From: Oasisia sp. SBJ-2009
Lineage: Eukaryota > Annelida > Polychaeta > Sabellida > Siboglinidae
Reading direction: 5' to 3'
Assembly (NCBI GenBank): GCA_964017155.1
Contig: OZ024856.1
Location: forward strand, 2,370,201-2,434,200
DNA length: 64,000 nt
Below, in pieces: positions 17,301-32,300 of this stretch (positions within the stretch are counted from its first letter, which is position 1; every line of letters starts with the position of its first letter). A program made the position numbers and the translations under genes. The notes beneath the pieces are model-generated. The model was not told the DNA's origin. It was given only the letters and a program-made list of their open reading frames with translations, and ran no database searches.

Positions 17301-20300
17301 GGGACAGTGTTACTACTGGGGACAGTGTTACTATTGGGGACAGTGTTACTACTGGGGACAGTGTTACTATTGGGGACAGAGTTACTACTGGGGACAGTGT
17401 TACTACTGGGGACAGTGTTGCTACTGGGGAATGTGTTACTACTGGGGACAGTGTTACTACTGGGGACAGAGTTACTACTGTGGACAGTGTTACTATTGGG
17501 GACAGAGTTACTACTGTGGACAGTGTTACTACTGGGGACAGTGTTACTATTGGGGACAGAGTTACTACTGGGGACAGTGTTACTACTGGGGACAGTGTTG
17601 CTACTGGGGACAGTGTTACTACTGGGGACAGTGTTACTACTGGGGACAGTGTTACTACTGGGGACAGTGTTACTACTGGGGACAGTGTTACTACTGGGGA
17701 CAGTGTTACTACTGGGGACAGTGTTACTATTGGGGACAGTGTTACTACTGGGGACAGTGTTACTACTGGGGACAGTGTTGCTACTGGGGACAGTGTTGCT
17801 ACTGGGGAATGTGTTACTACTGGGGACAGTGTTACTACTGGGGACAGTGTTACTACTGGGGACAGTGTTACTACTGGGGACAGTGTTACTATTGGGGACA
17901 GTGTTACTACTGGGGACAGTGTTACTACTGGGGACAGTGTTACTACTGGGGACAGTGTTACTACCAGAGACAGTTTTACTACCAGAGACAGTGTTACTAC
18001 CGGAGACAGTGTTATTACCGGGGACAGTGTTATTACCGGGGAAAGTGATACTACCGGGGAAAGTGTTACTACCGGGGACAGTGTTATTACCGGGGACAGT
18101 GTTACTACCGGAGACAGTGTTACTACTGGGGACAGTGTTACTACCAGAGGCAGTGTTACTACCAGAGGCAGTGTTACTACCAGAGACAGTGTTACTATTG
18201 GGCACAGTGTTACTACTGGGGACAGTGTTACTACTAGAGACAGTGTTACTACCAGAGACAGTGTTACTATTGGGCACAGTGTTACTACTGGGGACAGTGT
18301 TACTATTGGGCACAGTGTTACTACTGGGGACAGTGTTACTACTAGAGACAGTGTTACTACCAGAGACAGTGTTACTATTGGGCACAGTGTTACTACTGGG
18401 GACAGTGTTACTACCAGAGACAGTGTTACTACCAGAGACAGTGTTACTACCAGAGACAGTGTTACTATTGGGCACAGTGTTACTACTGGGGACAGTGTTA
18501 CTACTGGGGACAGTGTTACTACTAGAGACAGTGTTACTACCAGAGACAGTGTTACTATTGGGCACAGTGTTACTACTGGGGACAGTGTTACTACTAGAGA
18601 CAGTGTTACTACTAGAGACAGTGTTACTACCAGAGACAGTGTTACTATTGGGCACAGTGTTACTACTGGGGACAGTGTTACTACTAGAGACAGTGTTACT
18701 ACCAGAGACAGTGTTACTATTGGGCACAGTGTTACTACTGGGCACAGTGTTACTACTGGGGACAGTGTTACTATTGGGCACAGTGTTACTACTGGGGACA
18801 GTGTTACTACCAGAGACAGTGTTACTACCAGAGACAGTGTTACTACCAGAGACAGTGTTACTATTGGGCACAGTGTTACTACTGGGGACAGTGTTACTAC
18901 CAGAGACAGTGTTACTACCAGAGACAGTGTTACTATTGGGCACAGTGTTACTACTGGGGACAGTGTTACTACCAGAGACAGTGTTACTACCAGAGACAGT
19001 GTTACTACCAGAGACAGTGTTACTACCAGAGACAGTGTTACTATTGGGCACAGTGTTACTACTGGGGACAGTGTTTCTACCAGGGACAGTGTTACTACCA
19101 GAGACAGTGTTACTACCAGAGACAGTGTTACTACCAGAGACAGTGTTACTACCAGAGACAGTGTTACTATTGGGCACAGTGTTACTACTGGGGACAGTGT
19201 TACTACCAGAGACAGTGTTACTACTGGGGACAGTGTTACTACCAGAGACAGTGTTACTACCAGAGACAGTGTTACTATTGGGCACAGTGTTACTACTGGG
19301 GACAATGTTACTACCAGAGACAGTGTTACTACTGGGGACAGTGTTACTACCAGAGACAGTGTTACTACCAGAGACAGTGTTACTATTGGGCACAGTGTTA
19401 CTACTGGGGACAGTGTTACTACCAGGGACAGTGTTACTAACAGAGACAGTGTTACTACCAGAGACAGTGTTACTACCAGAGACAGTGTTACTACCAGAGA
19501 CAGTGTTACTATTGGGCACAGTGTTACTACTGGGGACAGTGTTACTACCAGAGACAGTGTTACTACTGGGGACAGTGTTACTACTGGGGACAGTGTTACT
19601 ACCAGAGACAGTGTTACTATTGGGGACAGTGTTACTACTGGGGACAGTGTTACTACCAGAGACAGTGTTACTACCAGAGACAGTGTTACTATTGGGGACA
19701 GTGTTACTGCTAGGGTAGTTCCACATCTGCCATGCACAGATAAACAGTGTTATGGTTATCATGATAATATCAGGATTACATCATGCAATTGCTAAAAGCA
19801 CTTTCGATTTCTGAAATGGTGAATACGAAAGTGAAACATGCTGTTGATATTAGCTGGATAAATTGTAAAATTACAGATGATTTCAGATATATTTCTGTCG
19901 CACAGCAGACAATGGATTTCTAAGCTTAACATTATAAAATTCCGCCAAATGAATTGAGAGCTTTAAAAGGGATGTGTAGATTTCATGTGCAGTTTATGTA
20001 ATTATGGTGGAACTAGTCATTTACATTTAGGTGCAGGGAAAATGACACATGAACAAAGACAAGAATGTTTCTGTGTCATCTCTTGTATATAACCTAACGC
20101 TCGACTGAGATTCTGATCTCGGTTGTGACAAACACTTAGTAATAATAGTGTTGCCCAACGCAATATATGCCTCATGTGTGACTGTTGCAGGCAACATTAT
20201 GTACAGTTCCTCATTCTGTGTGACTCTGACACTAGTCTCCACACGTCAAACGTTAAGTTAAACTCTTACCGAGTCCGCTTTGATCCACACTTCAGACAGA

Positions 20301-23300
20301 CTGTCTTGTGTGGGGATGAACACTTTAATGATGTATTTCTGGGCCGAAATGTTCACTTCAGGAGTCACTTCACAACCTGTAAGTGAACACACAGTCAGCA
20401 AGTGTCAGGTGTGACTTACCGGGTACATCATGACTGTCCAATTGTAGTCACAAATAGATAAAGAAATATTCTAAAGCAACCATTCAGCCAAATATCTTGC
20501 GAGAAACACAAAGTCATAAGTCTAAAGCGATATCTTCAAACTTCAGACATTTCAGTAAAACACTTAGGCTAAGTAAACATTTCTTTTTATTGATTCTGAT
20601 GTAACAAGAGTGATACAATACCAGGATTAACATAGAATTTATTTTTTAGTTAAACTGAAATGTGGTATGCGACAAAACAAGGAAAAACATCTTAACTGCT
20701 TTGGGATGCATCCAGCTATGTTGAAATTAATGCATGAAGACTATTCATAGACGAATATTCACCACTGTCAGGTACTTGTCCAAATAGCTGAGTGAACTGG
20801 GGCAATGTAAAAGAAATAAAATTCCTTAAAGTCATGTAACTACACTGTATATGCCATACCGCATGTCACTTCTGTACACGTGGAATCATGGCTTTAAACC
20901 AGCTACACCCATCCAGGACGCAGCCAACCAAAACAAATAAGTGTCACTATTAAAGTTTGACACCTGGCGAAAAAAGTTACTAGAAAATTATGAAAATTAT
21001 TTCACTGAAATAATGAGCATTTGTGGATGGCGAATGAAACAACTATAGCTTGTAGAGACGTCACCTCTCAGGTTGACTGTCATCAGAGGCGCCTCCTTGC
21101 TGTCTGCGCTCCGACACATCGTCAATATGGTGTCCTTGAATGTGAAATGATATTTCTTGTAGCTCTTGATCGTGAACTTTTTGGGTCTGAAATTCAACAT
21201 ATCAAACTTTAAGCAGTTTTCAAAAAACTATTAACAAGTTCCCATAAATTAAACTTTTTGTATAGATTATGAGTCTGTTCTTATCAAGAATATGTAGTAT
21301 ATTTTAAATCTCATATAATTGTTGTATATATTAATCCTGATTAAGGAATAAACAGGGCAGCTTCCAGTCTCTGTAATATATCATACCTTATATATATATA
21401 TATATATATAGATATATATATATATATATATAAAATCTGAATTATGAATAAATGGATAAATGAATAAATAAACTGTATTTAAATCGTACAAAAAACTAGG
21501 CTACATACTTGTAGAAACGCAGGTAGTCCTGGAGTTCGGGGATGTTCATGATGTCTCCAGGGCTCGACAGGGATGAGCCTTCCAAGGACACTTGAAGGTC
21601 GTTGAGGGCCGCGTCTACATCGTCCTCGCCCTGGTTGTTGCTGGAGTCTGTCTGCGGGACCATCATTTGCTGCTGAACTTGCAACTGAAATCATAATAAC
21701 AATATCCATTTTTATACCACCATACCCATGAAAGTTTGCAGGGTTATTCAAACAACTAATTAGTAAATTCCACCTGTAGATAAATAAAATTTAAATCTAA
21801 ATTATCTAATATAATATTTAAGATGGTACACATGAATAAGCATGCTGCTTCTGTAATTCAAAGTTTTGCTCATTTCATATAACAATAATTTTTTCACTCC
21901 TACAACATTGTGATATGTTTGTACAAATATGCTACTTCAATTTCTACTACAATTTCTGATGTAATTCAGTGAAAACGGTAAAAGTTACCCAGCCTCAGCC
22001 ACAACAGTAGATTACCATTTCCACAGATCTGACGATGAAGGAAAACTGATAAAATTCCTCTGGTGATATTTTAAAGTACGCAATAAACAACTTTATTTAT
22101 TTATTCAAACTATTCATGAACATGATTCACAGTCCACTAAACAGTCCACTGCACTGCTGCACCGCTGTACCACCTGCACCACGGCACCACTGCACCACTG
22201 CACCACGGCACCACTGCACCACTTGCACCACTGCCTTCCATAAGCACCACACCACCAGTGCCACCTACCTGCAGTGCTGCGAACATCATCATCTCCTCCT
22301 CGGTACAGTCGAGTTCCTCGGCCAGCAGGGACCACTTGGCTTGTTCATAGAGCTGGTTGATGCGGATGTAGTCATACTGAAGGAAAGGACAGAGCACAGC
22401 CTGTAGTCATACTGAAGGACACAGAGCACAGGATGTAGTCATACTGAAGGAAAGGACAGAGCACAGAATGTAGTCATACTGAAGGACACAGAGCACAGGA
22501 TGTAGTCATACTGAAGGAAAGGACAGAGCACAGAATGTAGTCATACTGAAGGAAAGGACAGAGCACAGCATGTAGTCATACTGAAGGAAAGGACAGAGCA
22601 CAGAATGTAGTCATACTGAAGGAAAGGACAGAGCACAGAATGTAGTCATACTGAAGGAAAGGACAGAGCACAGAATGTAGTCATCCTGAAGGAAAGGACA
22701 GAGCACAGCATGTAGTCATACTGAAGGAAAGGACAGAGCACAGAATGTAGTCATACTGAAGGAAAGGACAGAGCACAGAATGTAGTCATACTGCAGGACA
22801 CAGAGCACAGAATGTAGTCATACTGAAGGACACAGAGCACAGAATGTAGTCATACTGAAGGAAAGGACAGAGCACAGCATGTAGTCATACTGAAGGAAAG
22901 GACAGAGCACAGAATGTAGTCATACTGCAGGACACAGAGCACAGAATGTAGTCATACTGCAGGACACAGAGCACAGAATGTAGTCATACTGAAGGAAAGG
23001 ACAGAGCACAGCATGTAGTCATACTGAAGGAAAGGACAGAGCACAGAATGTAGTCATACTGAAGGAAAGGACAGAGCACAGAATATAGTCATACTGCAGG
23101 ACACAGAGCACAGCATGTAGTCATACTGAAGGACACAGAGCACAGAATGTAGTCATACTGAAGGACACAGAGCACAGGATGTAGTCATACTGAAGGAAAG
23201 GACAGAGCACAGAATGTAGTCATACTGAAGGACACAGAGCACAGAATGTAGTCATACTGAAGGACACAGAGCACAGAATGTAGTCATACTGAAGGACACA

Positions 23301-26300
23301 GAGCACAGGATGTAGTCATACTGAAGGAAAGGACAGAGCACAGAATGTAGTCATACTGAAGGACACAGAGCACAGGATGTAGTCATACTGAAGGACACAG
23401 AGCACAGAATGTAGTCATACTGAAGGACACAGAGCACAGGATGTAGTCATACTGAAGGAAAGGACAGAGCACAGAATGTAGTCATACTGAAGGACACAGA
23501 GCACAGCATGTAGTCATACTGCAGGACACAGAGCACAGAATGTAGTCATACTGAAGGACACAGAGCACAGAATGTAGTCATACTGAAGGACACAGAGCAC
23601 AGCATGTAGTCATACTGAAGGACACAGAGCACAGAATGTAGTCATACTGCAGGACACAGAGCACAGGGACGATGGATGACCTTCAACGGGTGATGCAATG
23701 ACATTCCACGGGTCGCTTCAGTCACAACTAGGTTAACTAGGTTGGACTTTTTACCCCCGGAAAGGGCCCAGTCTAGTATATGGAAGAAGAAGAACCATGT
23801 TGAATACAATTGTAATGTCAAACAAAATCACGTGTTACATATTTGGGCTATATCATACAGTTATCCCAGAGGAAATAAATCACTACGGTGGCTCCACCTA
23901 TCAAATGGAACCGGTATTAATACACATTGACAGTACTGTGGACTTCTGAACCTGACAATGTGGCATTCTTGGTAACAATGTTAAGTTAGTTGAGTCCACT
24001 GGTCGCTGGGATATGTGTGCTGTACTGTATTGTACTCCCATGTATGTTGTAGCGTACTGTGTAGTTAAAAAATACAATTCTACATACAAATATGTAATCA
24101 AATATATCATAAAAATTGCCCTGCAGGATCAGACTGCAGTGTGGTGTGTCTCCGAATTGATTGTTCTAGAGATTTATCTGATTTTGTTATGGATTACTAA
24201 TGCTAGAGTAATTACCTGAATATTGACTTCCCTGGAAAACAATCTGGGAAACAAATGCTCAATACATATATATTGAATGTAGAGGCTGACGTTGTATTGG
24301 TTATTTCTGCTACATGAGAATAGCTGGGTGGCTTTTTCTTGCATTTAGCACTGACAATGTGCAATAATGTACGGTCATGTCTCGCTTTCCCGCACACTGA
24401 TCATATTAGTGATCTGTTAAATAAAACATGTGGATTAGTGAGGCGCCTTATTATACACAGTGTCAAGATGTTCCCACACTAAACATGCGCACAGTGTCGC
24501 GAAACAACCAGATTACTGACGTCCGGCTGAATGACACCTGACAGTACATGTAAAACAACTCTCCAGACAATTGTTCTGACCAACTGACCTGTCCACAACA
24601 GGTCTGTCACTCCATAAAGATGAATGTCAAAGATAAGGAGGATATAGAAATTACATATAATATTATTCTGTTGGAATTCTGAGCCAAAACTTTGTCGTTC
24701 TGACAAAAAGAAATATAACATTAGTTTTCAACACTCGTAGGTCTGGCAAATAATTGTGAATGTGACATAAGTAAACTGTGACAGGTGGATAAATTACCGG
24801 TACCTTCTACTTGTCACCTACCTTTGGACTGAGGTCGTAGAAGTTGTAGAATTTGAATCTAAGTAGGACGAGGCTATTCTCCTCTATGCCTTGCTCCAAC
24901 AGCGACTGTGACGAGTCTAACCACCTGTAACCATGGCAACCACTTGTCAACCACTTGTCAACCACTTGTCAACCACTTGTCAAACACTTGTCAACCATTT
25001 GTCAACCATTTGTCAAACACTTGTCAACCATTTGTCAACCAGTCTCATTCCTGTCAATATTCTAATCATTCATAAATTTAGAAAGTGATTAATAAAGACA
25101 AAGTTACAAGTATAGTCCCACTTTCAAAGACAGCCTGTGAATTATCTCAGAAACAGTTGATGGCATTTCTGCAAAATAAAAACAATTACAATTCATAATA
25201 AGTTCTGATGCTATAATGAGTGAAAAGCCATATTATAATGTCATGACACTGGCCATGTTGACTGCATGTACACAGAGATATTAATGACAGAAGGTGTCAT
25301 GATTCATCCAGTGACAATTGAAAGGTAACGAAGTCAACCATCCCTACTGTGTGAGGTGATTTAGGAGACACATTAAATGATACTGACCACTGCACCATCA
25401 GCTCTAATGGACATTACCACCACCCTGTTTCAGCCAATTGACAAACGGTCAATCACTGTCACATGACCACACTCATAGTAGATTTGTTTATTCTGCAGTA
25501 CAAATGTACACATCTGCCTGCTGTTTCCTGTAAGGCCGGGTAAACATTGACTGGCTAAATGTACTATGAATTTCATTGGCTAACTCATAAAGAGCTATAT
25601 GTTTTGTATAACTAAAATGCGTATATTTGCTTAACTTCTTGGTCTCAAATTATATTTAAGTTAAAACAATTATACCACACAGTTGTATCTTTATAGTTGC
25701 CATTAAAAATGTAGAGTAATTTTAAAATGCACAAATAAAATAAACCATTCCTATGTGTCGCCAAATTATGTTTTCTTATTCAGTTTAAAATTGAGAAATG
25801 ATTGTTTTACGCCAATTTCATTTTCTTGGCCGCAAATGTTCCAGGAATCCATTTTGTTCAACTCTGGCCTGAAAGCTGCATCATTTCATTGTCTCAAAGA
25901 CACTAAACACTCAAAATTAGCCAGAACATTATCTTCTGATTTCATCACAGCATAGTTGATATCAAATATCAAATATATATATATAACATAATATCAAAAT
26001 GATACATTTTCTAGATGAGATAGAGGCAACTATGACATGACATTTCTGCAAATAAACTGGTCGTATGAGTGAGGTGGCCCACTGTTGTTGCCATGGTAAC
26101 CAGTGTGAGATGGGTAACACGTGAACGTGGTGTTGTGACATAGGTTTATGCAGAGAGCCGTCCACCCGTCATTTGGACGGGTAACAACGAATATGGATGG
26201 GTAGAAATATGGGTGGATGGGTAAAATAAATTAGGAGCAAAAGTCTTCCAAAACCACAGATATTGTTAGTTATGCCTTGAAAGTGAGTGTAAATGGTGTC

Positions 26301-29300
26301 ACGTGTGTTTGTAGCCCATTTCAGGTCACCAGGCACATTTGAAAGTTTGTAAACTAGCTTAACAGTTAGTAAATATATTGTTCATGGCTCCAAGACTGGT
26401 TTATTTAAGTATGATTTACTTACTTTTTTTACAAATAAAGCTCCAAAGTAAGTAAACCTTACTTAAATAGCTTAACAGTTAACATCCATGTGTCCACCAA
26501 AACATGTGACTGGCAATAATTTTATCATGCCCTGTGTTGTGTGACCCTACCCGGCGTTGATGCGAGCCTTCTCCTGGTAGTTCTTGGGTCTATAGAGCAT
26601 GAGCAGGGCCTCCCTCACGGAGAGGTGGGGGCTGTTAGCCAGGGTGGTGTCGGCCGCCCCCTCGAAGGACAGACTCTGCATTGAGCCAGGGGACAGGGTG
26701 CCATTGTGAAGGTTGGGTGAGTTGGAGGACAGGGTGCCGAGGGTGCCGAAGTTGTACGGACTGCCCGGTGTCCGCAATAATGTCCCCTGTAAACACAAAC
26801 CACATACATGATGACAAGCTCTCTGGGTCCGGAATCATTGCGGTAGCATCCTTGTGAGTACATAAACCTGATTTAGTTCTTTAAAATGTACTTTGCTCCT
26901 AAACCGTGATCCTGTGTCCTGGAAACTGCCAACACCAGGAAGTGGACACATCTTTTTATTAGACATTTCAATTAATTTAAATTGTTTTGAAATAACGGAG
27001 AGTGCTTTAGAATGTCTTTTTAGTGTAATAATATTTTAATTAGTGTTTATGTTTTAGATAAATTTATAGATTTATATATATATGTTTACATACAAAGTTT
27101 TAGAAAAGGTTTCAATTTTATATTAATTTATATAATTTGCATACCATGTTTTAGTACTATACATCTTAAAAGCAGTGTTTAATTTAATGTATTTTTAATT
27201 TATTTATATCATTTATATACAAAGGTTTGCTAGTGCATCTTAAAACAAAAAAAATTGTATGATTTATATTAATTTATATAATTTACTTTTCTATTTATTA
27301 ATATACATTAATTTTAGTATATTTCTTGTGTCCCCGTTTGGGAATTAGCGCTATATAAAAACTGTTTTATTATTATTATAAGTGCAACCAGGACACGTCC
27401 ACTGGTGTCACACAGAAATATTGTCCTTACCAATTTGACAGTGGCTTTTTTGCAATTTGGATAAGCTCCTTAAATGTAACTACGCATTCTGTTTAATGAT
27501 GAATTTTCCCGATGAGTTCTTTATCTTAGTGCGACAATCCTCAGAGCCCCATCAGCTAAGGAATGTGGAATCATGGAATGGAATGCAAGATGGTCTACGT
27601 GTGGCTAAATGCACATGTAACCTCAGTTGTTGATACTAAACATCTACATAAACATGCTAACTTACACAGCACAATATCCAGTAATTCCAGTTTTTATGAA
27701 AACTCAATATATTTCACAATTTTACACCAACACAAGTTAATCCTAACGAGGCTGTCTCTCTGCCAAACAAAGGAGCTCTTTGAAGTTGCTAAACAACCTC
27801 AGGGAGCTCCTTATGAATACAGTTCCTCTCAAAACTAGGGCAGCGGCAATTACTGCCCAGGAAACTGCTCACGTTATCAAGAGCTATTAGCGAAATAATC
27901 AGCAGTGACTTGCCGTAGTTAGCACAGTAGACAAACATAGGTCATATGTATTTTTGTAACCCACTGATACACAGAGATACAGCCCTAGAACTGTAGAAAC
28001 TGGGGCACTGCGGTGTGTGCACAATTGTGGTTGCACGACATGAGATGCTTGAAATGGCACGATGTGTCCTTTTTTACTTCTGACAATAAATGTGGACTTG
28101 ATGCTCTTTGATCTTAGTTAAATTGGACTATGGCCCGACGAACATCCAGCACATGTTAACACAAGGATAGGCCAAAGTTACAAATGTCGTAAATTAAAGG
28201 TCTCTAAATCATTCAGTGTTTTCCTTTAGACACTGTCATTCACAACTGGTTCCTCCAGCAGTCTGGGCCCAGCACCTACAATAATAGCGGGAATTTGTTT
28301 CCCGCCCGAATCTGACCTGAATCAACCACATCAAAGGTGGGTGCAGTACACAGGTGATGTCAATATGACAGGGCCACCTGACAGGTGGACACTTTACCTG
28401 AGTACGTTACCTGAGCAGTGCCAGGTAAGTGAATGGGTTGTCTGTGGTGTGTTTACCTGTGGAGTTCAGGGACTCGTTTAGGGTGCAGAGGGGAGTGTAG
28501 GTGTGTATGCTGTTTACCTGGGTGTGTTTACCTGGGTGTGTTTACCTGTAGGTGTTTTTGTCTGTGAAGGTGTTTAATCGAGGGTGTCTACCATTGGGAG
28601 TGTTAAATTTTGGATTTAGGGATGTTTTGGGGTATGGCTGGCTGGGACTGTAGATGTGCTTACCTGTGAGTGTGTTTACCTGTGGAATGTCTACCTGTGG
28701 GGGTCTCTGGTTCTGGCTACCTGTGGAAGTATTTACCTGTGGGGTGCATGGACTCGTAGGGGTGCGGTTGGGGCTGTAGGTGTTACTGTGGTCCAGACTC
28801 CCATTGGACTGGTTCAGCCCGGCCGGCCGATGCTTCCGCGTCGCCGAAATGCCTTTGTTCTTTTTGAGACTCTCCCAGTCGAGTTTGCGAGCGAGAGACA
28901 ACTCCTCCGGGTGTCTGATGCCTGCAACCACATCCACAGTGTCAGAGGAAACTTACGTCAAGGTAAAGGTAAGTTCTAACATAGTCCAGTATCCAGACCT
29001 TTGAACTGTTCAGAATACTTCATACTTTTCTTCAAGGCAGACCTGTTTAAACATAATGTCTTTGGGAAACTTTCACTTTTATTTGCAATAAAAAAGATCC
29101 ACAGAAACTTGCTGCCAACTGTAAATACACCAACAAATTAAATAAGGCATGTGTAACTGTGTATATACGTAACCTTGTGCAAGAAAATTGGCGGGAACGT
29201 AGAAGGGGAATACATCTGTACCTGGAGGTTTGGTTCTTTGATGTGTGCAGGGCCAGTGTTTAGATTGTGGTAAACATATAAATCTTCATGATCCCTGTAT

Positions 29301-32300
29301 ATAACTCTGCCAACAACCCGCTACATTCATGTACAAGGTCCAGTCAGAAGATCCACAACACAGAGTGACCAGTAGTGACCAATAGGGACTCCTGTAGTAA
29401 ATTTGATTCTGTTCATATCAGCTTTGTTGTAGGCAGTTGGACATCTTTCAGCAGAATGACAACTATTGTTGGCGCCGGTGACAGCCCCAGTATTAGTGGC
29501 TGTGTGGCCAGCCTGCTACCTTTCCTGCCCTCTGTAGTAATAAACAAGAGGCCCCTCACCCTATGTGTCAGGAATGTGGAGCACAGGTCACCTACTTCCA
29601 TAACAGCACCTTTGCCTTTATGGAGCCCATTCATCATACGTTTTCAGAGCCAGCACAGCCGAGGAGAGAAGAACACTAATTCTATTTACGCTGGTCTTGT
29701 TTGTGCCTACAGGGATCCAATTACAAAGTGCCGCCAGTTGGAGTAGTGAGTATAAAACAGCCATTGATGGCCCAAGGCAATGGAGCATGACGTCTAGTGG
29801 CCTATCTCCTGGCCCAGCTGTCAGCTCTAGGCCACTGTGGGTGTCTTTATACTTGTGTCACACATAGCACCACAGCAGATGTGACAGAAATAAAACAGAT
29901 TTTAATACTTCAAAGAACAAACATTTAACCATGATAAATATGTTCAATATAATTCAATTTTTCATATAATTAAATTGTAAATATAATGTCTAAATGACAT
30001 TTTATACATCTTATAATATTTATTTATTTGTTTGCTAACTTAAAATAATATTCTTAGAATATAATTTTGAAGGACATTTTATATATTTTATTTATTTATT
30101 AACTAGTTTAACACAATTATTTTAAAATAGATAATCTATTATTTTAAAATATATAGGAGATGTGCTATTTATTTATTAGATCAAAATAATATCTTTTTAT
30201 AATTTTATAGAACATTATGTACATTGTATATTATATATTTATTTGCCATATGTCATTTTATTGTATATATATATAGGCACTATGTAAGACAAAGCCAGAC
30301 TACATTCCAATTTAGCATGTAATGCATGTTGAAAATGGCAATAAAGCTTTATTATTATTATTATTTTGTAAATAAACATTTCCATAAATTTACGCAAAGA
30401 AATGAATTGGTATATGGATATACCCCTTTCCAGCCAATCATTTTTTTTTCAAGTGGGTTTGTCTGGAGTGCCACATCCAGACAACTGTATAAGGTATACA
30501 TGTTAAAAATTTATGATAACCCCTGGAATTTTTTTTTTAAATTCAAATGTTATTTTGAGACAACCCCTGACTGTGCTGCCCCCCCCCCCCCCATATCCTG
30601 CAACACAACATGTAGTGGTTCTAGTCACCCTTGTAGTTGTCAGGGTGCCAAACTTGCAGTCCAAGAGGTGTGAGAACATATGGCCACATGTCAGAACTCA
30701 CCCCACTGGTTGGATCCTATGTCTGGAACCTGAGTCTACATGACTTTCACTGCATGATGTCTTTAGGTTATTTCAAAATAAATAATACTTATAAACCAAT
30801 GGTTTGTTTCTTTCTCTGGACCACCCTATATAATAATTTGAGGGAATCTACATTTTACAGAGGGTATAACTACCTTTTTTCTGACAATTTAATATGTATT
30901 GTATATATTTACCACATAAGAATGTTTATTTGCGACCACAACAGTAACGTTCATGCTCAAAATCCAGTAGCAAATTATACATTCTGAACAACATTATGAT
31001 CATATCAAAATGCAACCCAATACATGTGTAAAAACAATTGTTCAATGGAAGTTCTGTATTATTATTTACAAAATTATAATTATAGCTTAAAAGCATAAAA
31101 CCACTGGTGTCACTTTTCTGTTTAAATCGCCAGGCCCAGAGCCACATTGAAAACATCTCATGTGTTGCAGCTTTCTGAGAAGTCTTTCATGTAGTTGAAT
31201 CCACATGCTAAGACACGCCACTCCTAACCAGATGTCTACACTTTTCACAAACGATTCTCTTCAATGTCGTTGAGTCATCGGAGACTTCTATTGAATGATG
31301 TAAAAAACTGACAGTCATTGCTGTTCCACTTGAATTGTACCACAAGGACATGTTCCAACCCGCAGCTGTGTTCCAAGCCAGTGGTGCATACAGAATTATT
31401 TTGCAATGTAATAATGATAAGATCCACAGGTATGACTTGAGGGTGAAACCTTCACCACCGGCCCAAGATAAAACATCTGGACATTGTACACATTCATAAA
31501 AGGTGGACCACTTATGCAGATAAAACATTTGAGGTTAAATATATAAACTGTTGACAACTTACAAAGAACATTGGTGCCGGTCCAAAGGTCACAACTGAAG
31601 TGCCAGCAGCCTATAATCTTCCCAGGATCAAGTCACAATTGAAGAGGTTTTGAAATACCAAGTAAAAGCACTTTTTTTCTGCCCATTTCCACCCAGGTTT
31701 AACTTATTTTTCAGTAACAACCTTAGTGAAGCTATGAGTGTTGACTGCAGCCACGATGGTTAGTAGGCTCTTTCTGTTGCGTGTCATCCGTTCTGTCAAC
31801 CAGTGTCATTCTCTACTGCATCTAAGCAGCATGGGACACTGCAACTTGACATTTTCTCAAAGCCACCAACAGGTGTTCGGGCAGATTTTAGCATCTGATT
31901 GGCTGTTTGGCACCAGAACGTATTCTCTAGTTACAAGTGCGATTCAACTGGAAATGAGAAACGCCATTGGAAAAAAGGCAAGATCTGCAACTGCATGTTT
32001 GGCCAAGGGTCAGCTCTCCCTTCTACCACCAGGGTACTTGTCTAGCCTATGGACTTCAACTAAATCACCTATCCTATCCGACTATGATTCAACTGGCATA
32101 TGTACTGTACAACTATGTATTGTGTCCATGTATGCATACATGCATATATCACCGTGTATGGCACCCATGTCTTATGAAACCACCCCTAATGACAACACAT
32201 CTTATGAGACGACCCCTAATGACACCCAAGTCTTATGAGACGACCCCTAATGACACCCAAGTCTTATGAGACAACACCTAATGACATCCACACCTTATGA

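Noticed and set aside
16034..19795. ORFs of 1,253, 1,211, 1,209 and 809 codons
   Set aside because: They are produced by an 18-bp tandem repeat with no stop codons, open in several frames on both strands and lying inside a kindlin intron.
31738..32238. 166-codon plus-strand ORF
   Set aside because: No family signature, it runs into the 31-bp minisatellite, and it lies in a kindlin intron on the opposite strand. A chance frame is most likely.
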